A stretch of 56,604 nucleotides of DNA, from contig CALBSC010000075.1 in the NCBI GenBank assembly GCA_937927685.1, positions 1 through 56,604 of the forward strand. The letters run 5' to 3'. This DNA comes from an uncultured Burkholderiales bacterium. GTDB lineage: Bacteria > Pseudomonadota > Gammaproteobacteria > Burkholderiales > Burkholderiaceae_C. The first letter of the stretch is position 1, and every line of letters starts with the position of its first letter. The notes under the pieces are model-generated. The model was given only the letters and a program-made list of their open reading frames with translations, did not search any database and was not told the origin of the DNA. The position numbers were made by a program, and so were the translations under genes. This document shows positions 52,762 through 56,604 of this stretch, piece by piece.

Positions 52762-53889
52762 ATGGCAAATAACAAACGTGTGGTGGTGGGCTTGAGCGGC
52801 GGGGTTGACTCCGCTGTCAGCGCCTACCTGTTGAAACAGCAAGGCTACGACGTCGTCGGTATCTTCATGAAAAACTGGGAAGACGATGACGACAGCGAAT
52901 ACTGCTCGTCCAACATCGACTTCGTCGACGCCGCCGCTGTGGCCGACGTGATTGGCATTGAGATTGAACACGTCAACTTTGCCGCCGAATACAAAGACCG
53001 CGTGTTCGCCGAGTTCTTGCGCGAGTACCAAGGCGGCCGCACACCCAACCCCGACATCTTGTGCAACGCAGAAATCAAGTTCAAAGCGTTCTTAGACCAC
53101 GCCATGCGCCTTGGCGCAGAAAAAATTGCCACCGGCCACTACTGCCGCGTGCGCGAAGTGGGCGGCGAATTTCAACTGCTCAAAGGCTTGGACCCGAGCA
53201 AAGACCAAAGTTACTTTTTGCACCGCTTGAACCAAGCGCAGCTCTCTAAAACCTTGTTCCCCGTGGGCGAGCTGCTCAAAACCGAAGTGCGCCGCATTGC
53301 AGATGAAATAGGTTTGCCCAACGCCAAGAAAAAAGACTCCACCGGTATTTGCTTCATCGGTGAGCGTCCTTTCCGCGAGTTTTTAAACCGTTACATCGCC
53401 AACGAACCAGGCCCCATCAAAGACGAGCGCGGTCGCAAAATTGGCACGCATGTGGGCTTGAGTTTTTACACACTCGGCCAACGCCAGGGGTTGGGTATTG
53501 GCGGCCTCAAAGAAAAAGGCGCTCAGCGCGGCGGCGGTGAACACCAGCCTTGGTTTGTGGCCCGCAAAGACTTGATCAACAATACCTTGTCCGTGGTGCA
53601 AGGCCACGATCATCCTTGGTTGCTTTACGGCGCACTGCACGCCGACGACCTGAGCTGGTGCGCCCCGCGCCAGCCGGCACCCGGTCGCTACGCCGCCAAA
53701 ACCCGCTACCGCCAAGCCGATGCACCGTGCGAGCTGAGCTACAACGACGAAGGCGAGCTGGTGCTCGCCTTTGATGATCCTCAGTGGGCCGTCACACCTG
53801 GCCAGTCGGCTGTGTTGTATGACGGTGAGGTGTGTCTGGGCGGCGGGGTCATTGCCAGCGCTGCAGCACTGAACGCAACCCCTGCCTGA
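52762..53889 (+). CDS. mnmA: tRNA-specific 2-thiouridylase MnmA
   Basis: 375 residues. PP-loop GLSGGVDSAVSAYLL, catalytic cysteines in NPDILCNAEIKF and DSTGICFIGERPF, and RYRQADAPC in the C-terminal domain. It forms the 2-thio group on wobble uridine 34 of tRNA-Lys, -Glu and -Gln. Transcribed with nudJ. Downstream a CGCGGC/GCCGCG stem (53896-53913) with a weak T-run is a possible terminator. Confidence 0.97.
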   Translation: MANNKRVVVGLSGGVDSAVSAYLLKQQGYDVVGIFMKNWEDDDDSEYCSSNIDFVDAAAVADVIGIEIEHVNFAAEYKDRVFAEFLREYQGGRTPNPDILCNAEIKFKAFLDHAMRLGAEKIATGHYCRVREVGGEFQLLKGLDPSKDQSYFLHRLNQAQLSKTLFPVGELLKTEVRRIADEIGLPNAKKKDSTGICFIGERPFREFLNRYIANEPGPIKDERGRKIGTHVGLSFYTLGQRQGLGIGGLKEKGAQRGGGEHQPWFVARKDLINNTLSVVQGHDHPWLLYGALHADDLSWCAPRQPAPGRYAAKTRYRQADAPCELSYNDEGELVLAFDDPQWAVTPGQSAVLYDGEVCLGGGVIASAAALNATPA

Positions 53890-53919
53890 GTGGCCCGCGG
53901 CCTAGATGCCGCGTTGGCT

Positions 53920-54168
53920 TTACTTTAGGACGGCAGCGGGCGCTTTGGTTTCCACTTTCTTGGTGGCATCCGTCTTTACCACAGCGACTTTTTCTTTCAC
54001 CACTTTTTTGGCTTCGGTTTTAGCCGCTGGCGCAGCTTCAGCCTTAGCAGTTGCAGCTGTCACAGCTGGTGCGGCGGTTGCAGGTGTTGCCACTGGTGCA
54101 ACCGGTGTAGTTGCGAACGCGGCAGCAGAGAAAGCACCAACGATCAAAGAGGCAATCAACTTGTTCAT
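53920..54168 (-). CDS. Small secreted Ala-rich, lysine-containing protein
   Basis: 82 residues, no named family recognised. A Sec signal (MNKLIASLIVGAFSAAAFA) is followed by a Thr/Pro/Val/Ala segment and a Lys/Ala/Val segment to the end. AAAGGAAA precedes the ATG. Convergent with mnmA. The architecture resembles the 87-residue protein at 22821-23084, although the sequence is not closely alike; both may be disordered envelope proteins. Confidence 0.65.
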   Translation of the reverse strand: MNKLIASLIVGAFSAAAFATTPVAPVATPATAAPAVTAATAKAEAAPAAKTEAKKVVKEKVAVVKTDATKKVETKAPAAVLK

Positions 54169-54365
54169 ACAAAATTTCCTTTGAGGTTTTGAACAACTCC
54201 AACATCGGAGTGATCAAACAACGGAGGCTGATACACACCTGTTGACGCAAATATTTAATTATTTTGGTCAACCTTTTTGCATGCGTTTCGTTGTGCCGCT
54301 CTCACCAAAACGCCAAATTTGCCAATAGACTTCTCACATGTATTCTCTTTTTCTCTTCTTCGCTT

Positions 54366-54572
54366 ATGCCTAATTGGGGCGTCTTCGTTGCACGCGTGCT
54401 TAGCGCCATTGGCTCGTGGTTAGACGCGAGTAATTTGCGCAACCGCGTCTACAAGTTACAAGAAGAAAATGAAATCATGCGCGTGGCGCTGGAAGACATT
54501 CAGCGCATGGATGCCGAGGGGCGCATTGGTTGGATTGCGCAAGAGACGCTAAGCAACGTCAAGAAATACTGA
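54366..54572 (+). CDS. Small predicted coiled-coil protein
   Basis: 68 residues, not recognised. MPNWGVFVARVLSAIGSWLD is a mildly hydrophobic amphipathic opening, followed by a heptad-like charged stretch (LRNRVYKLQEENEIMRVALEDIQRM) and a short acidic/aromatic end. No clear Shine-Dalgarno is visible; a start further upstream (54264) is possible. A strong terminator follows 20-60 bases downstream, which supports a real transcription unit. Function unknown. Confidence 0.5.
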   Translation: MPNWGVFVARVLSAIGSWLDASNLRNRVYKLQEENEIMRVALEDIQRMDAEGRIGWIAQETLSNVKKY

Positions 54573-54594
54573 CACACCGACATCACATAGGCGT

Positions 54595-54630
54595 AAAAAA
54601 ACCGACTGGCTCAAGCCCGTCGGTTTTTTT
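54595..54630. terminator. Bidirectional Rho-independent terminator
   Basis: AAAAAACCGAC (54595-54606) pairs with GTCGGTTTTTTT (54619-54630), with a 12-base loop. It serves the small gene on the plus strand and ssb on the minus strand. Confidence 0.9.
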
Positions 54631-54657
54631 GTTGCTTGCTAAGTTTGTAGCGACAAA

Positions 54658-55152
54658 TTAAAACGGAATGTCGTCATCCATGTCGTCAAACCCACCCTTA
54701 GCTGGCGCAGCGGCCGCTGGGCGTTGCGCAGCAGGGGCAGCAGCGCGAGGAGCGGCTGCTGGGCGGCTGTAGCCACCGCCGCCTTCTTCACCACCACTTG
54801 GACCGCCCATGCCTTCTCGGCCGCCCAAGAGTTGCAACTCGGTGGCAATGATGTCCACGGTGTTTTTTTCTACGCCTGTGGTCTTGTCGGTGTACACGCC
54901 GTATTTCAAACGGCCTTCCACGTAAATCGGGCGGCCTTTTTTGACGTATTCGCCAGCGATTTCAGCCAAGCGGTCATAGAACGTGACGCGATGCCACTGT
55001 GTGTCTTCAATCATCTCGCCGCTGTTTTTGTCTTTGCGGCGGCTCGATGTGGCCACGCTCACGTTCGCCACGGCTTGGCCGCTGGGCAGATAGCGCACTT
55101 CGGGGTCGCGGCCACAGTTGCCGACGAGGATGACTTTGTTAACGGATGCCAT
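54658..55152 (-). CDS. ssb: Single-stranded DNA-binding protein
   Basis: 164 residues. OB-fold MASVNKVILVGNCGRDPEVRY, ATSSRRKDKNSGE and VEGRLKYGVYTDKTTG; a Gly/Ala/Pro linker; and the acidic tip FDDMDDDIPF that recruits replication and repair proteins. It protects ssDNA during replication and recombination. The ssb-MFS-uvrA arrangement is familiar in Burkholderiales. Confidence 0.98.
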   Translation of the reverse strand: MASVNKVILVGNCGRDPEVRYLPSGQAVANVSVATSSRRKDKNSGEMIEDTQWHRVTFYDRLAEIAGEYVKKGRPIYVEGRLKYGVYTDKTTGVEKNTVDIIATELQLLGGREGMGGPSGGEEGGGGYSRPAAAPRAAAPAAQRPAAAAPAKGGFDDMDDDIPF

Positions 55153-55179
55153 GGGTAAATTCCTCCAGATATGGGCTAA

Positions 55180-56367
55180 TTATGGGGTCTTTGCGGAATG
55201 TGCTGGGCGCTTGGGCGCCACCATGGGCCAAGCTACCACCAGCCACAGCAGCATGAGTGTCGCGCAAGTTAAAAATAGACCTTGTGTGCCGTAGCTTTTG
55301 ACGAGCTGACCACCCATCACGCCACCGACAAAAAAGCCTAACGACTGCAGCGTGTTGTACACACCCATTGCCGCGCCACGCGACGCAGCGGGCGCAATGC
55401 GCGACACCAAGCTGGGCTGCGTGGCTTCGAGCACGTTGAAGCCACAAAAGAATGCGAACAACAACCAAGCCAAACAAGTCACGCTGGGCGCGCCAGACGA
55501 CACCCACAGCAGCGTCACTTGGACCAACGCGATCAATGCAATAGCACTTAAAAACACCGCACGCAAATAGCCACGGCGCTCTAGAGGAAACACAACACCC
55601 ATCAAAGCAAACGAACCGAGCACAGCTGGCAAATAAATTTGCCAGTGGTCGTCCTTGCCCAAACCAGCCTGCACCAAGAACGCAGGAATCGCCACCCACA
55701 TGGCCAGCTGCACCGCGTGCAACACAAACACGCCAATATTCAGGCGCAGCAATGCGGGGCTAGACAGCACCTGGCGCAGGCCACCACGGGCTGCGTCTTT
55801 GTGCGCCTCAGGCTCAGCCGGTACACCCCACACCATTACGACTGTACCCAGCAGCGCCAGCACCGCCGTCAACACAAACAAGCCCGACAAACCAATGTGC
55901 GCCGCAATCACGGGCGACACCACTAATGACAAGGCAAACATCAGCCCGATGCTCGCGCCCACCATCGCCATGGCTTTGGTGCGCACGTTGTCACGCGTCA
56001 GATCGGCCAACAACGCCGTCACGGCGGCTGACACCGCACCAGCCCCCTGCACAGAGCGCCCTACCAACAAACCGGTCAAGGTGTCAGCGCTACCCGCAAT
56101 CAGACTGCCTAAAGCGAATACCAGCAAACCAAAAATAATCACCCGCTTGCGGCCCAAGCGATCAGACGCCACGCCAAACGGAATTTGCAACAGACCTTGT
56201 GTCAGGCCATAAATACCCATGGCCAAGCCAATCAAAGCAGGGTCGTCCCCGCCTGGGTACTTGCGCGCTTCCAGCGCAAACACGGGCAGCACCAAAAACA
56301 AGCCCAACATGCGCAAAGCAAAGATGGACGCGAGCGAACCACTGGCGCGCAGCTCGGTGCGCGACAT
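55180..56367 (-). CDS. Major facilitator superfamily transporter
   Basis: 395 residues, twelve helices. The family A-motif region appears as GVASDRLGRKRVI after TM2, and SVQGAGAVSAAVTALLADLT lies near TM4. Drug/metabolite proton antiporter-like, substrate unknown. The ATG at 56367 (MSRTELRASGS) is preferred over longer GTG/TTG starts. Transcribed away from uvrA; its end is 27 bases before ssb. Confidence 0.87.
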   Translation of the reverse strand: MSRTELRASGSLASIFALRMLGLFLVLPVFALEARKYPGGDDPALIGLAMGIYGLTQGLLQIPFGVASDRLGRKRVIIFGLLVFALGSLIAGSADTLTGLLVGRSVQGAGAVSAAVTALLADLTRDNVRTKAMAMVGASIGLMFALSLVVSPVIAAHIGLSGLFVLTAVLALLGTVVMVWGVPAEPEAHKDAARGGLRQVLSSPALLRLNIGVFVLHAVQLAMWVAIPAFLVQAGLGKDDHWQIYLPAVLGSFALMGVVFPLERRGYLRAVFLSAIALIALVQVTLLWVSSGAPSVTCLAWLLFAFFCGFNVLEATQPSLVSRIAPAASRGAAMGVYNTLQSLGFFVGGVMGGQLVKSYGTQGLFLTCATLMLLWLVVAWPMVAPKRPAHSAKTP

Positions 56368-56495
56368 GGTGGGGCTTTGGTCCAGCGTGGGGTCGGGGGT
56401 CAGATTGATCGTCACAGCCCACCATTGTCCCGCATTCCTGGTCAAGTCAGTCCTCCGCCACTATCATGGCGGGTTGCCCTTTATTTGACTGAGCC

Positions 56496-56604
56496 GTGAA
56501 CAAACCTACCGATGGCGCCTACTTAGGCCAAGCCCTGAATCATCCCTCCGCCATGCGAAACATCAGCATTCGCGGGGCGCGCACGCACAACCTGAAAAAC
56601 ATCG
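56496..56604 (+). CDS. uvrA: Excinuclease ABC subunit A (N-terminal end only)
   Basis: About 36 codons to the window edge. After a short extension it reads MRNISIRGARTHNLKNI, the unmistakable UvrA start. UvrA is the damage-recognition ATPase of nucleotide excision repair. A GTG at 56496 gives a 19-residue extension, but the internal ATG at 56553 may be the true start. No obvious LexA box is seen in the short spacer. Confidence 0.9.
   Translation, partial: MNKPTDGAYLGQALNHPSAMRNISIRGARTHNLKNI

Overview
The window is chromosomal housekeeping DNA from a betaproteobacterium. The protein sequences and gene neighbourhoods (liv-type ABC transporter with acyl-CoA ligase, tandem Bug/TctC binding proteins, recG-oxyR-ubiA, leuS-exbD-exbB-dapB-bamE-hprK-ptsN-hpf, ssb-MFS-uvrA) point to Burkholderiales, probably Comamonadaceae (Hydrogenophaga/Rhodoferax/Limnohabitans type). 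That assignment is inference from recognised families; no search was run. I see no CRISPR array, insertion sequence, prophage or rRNA.

Layout. 1-2.8 kb: a cut livG with an acyl-CoA ligase, divergent from a Crp/Fnr regulator. 3.5-6.4 kb: an rRNA pseudouridine synthase and htpG, the latter behind a good sigma-32-like promoter. 6.5-12.5 kb: three periplasmic-binding-type proteins, a FAH-family enzyme, a SrkA-like kinase with a DUF1840 gene, and an alpha/beta hydrolase. 12.5-21.4 kb: an initiator tRNA and the complete spc/alpha ribosomal protein block (rplN to rplQ, with secY and rpoA), all on the minus strand, without the S10 block upstream. 21.4-31 kb: proC, a small secreted Ala/Pro/Lys protein, ubiA, oxyR, recG, a SLAC1/TehA-type carrier, malate synthase G and a small anchored protein. 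31-34 kb: a TRAP transporter (dctPQM) behind a palindromic operator candidate. 34-41 kb: gshA-kup-gshB, proA, holA, lptE. 41-56.6 kb: leuS, exbDB, dapB, bamE, hprK, ptsN, hpf, corA, mtnN, a long-chain acyl-CoA ligase, nudJ-mnmA, two small genes, ssb, an MFS transporter and the start of uvrA.

The most striking large-scale signal is compositional. Lines counted by hand to the left of about 42.6 kb are about 60-72% G+C, and those to the right about 50-58%. The change falls inside leuS, next to a highly conserved protein motif, while the reading frame stays open. This is either homologous import or a join between two related genomes during assembly.

At finer scale the best unexplained signals are a riboswitch/attenuator-like leader before corA, a CTTGAC-N7-GTCAAG palindrome before the TRAP genes, helically phased CTGACAAA repeats before the Crp/Fnr gene, an 18-bp palindrome before hpf, and a potassium transporter gene between the two glutathione synthesis genes. 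I found no clearly new multi-gene system; most of the window is conserved core genome.
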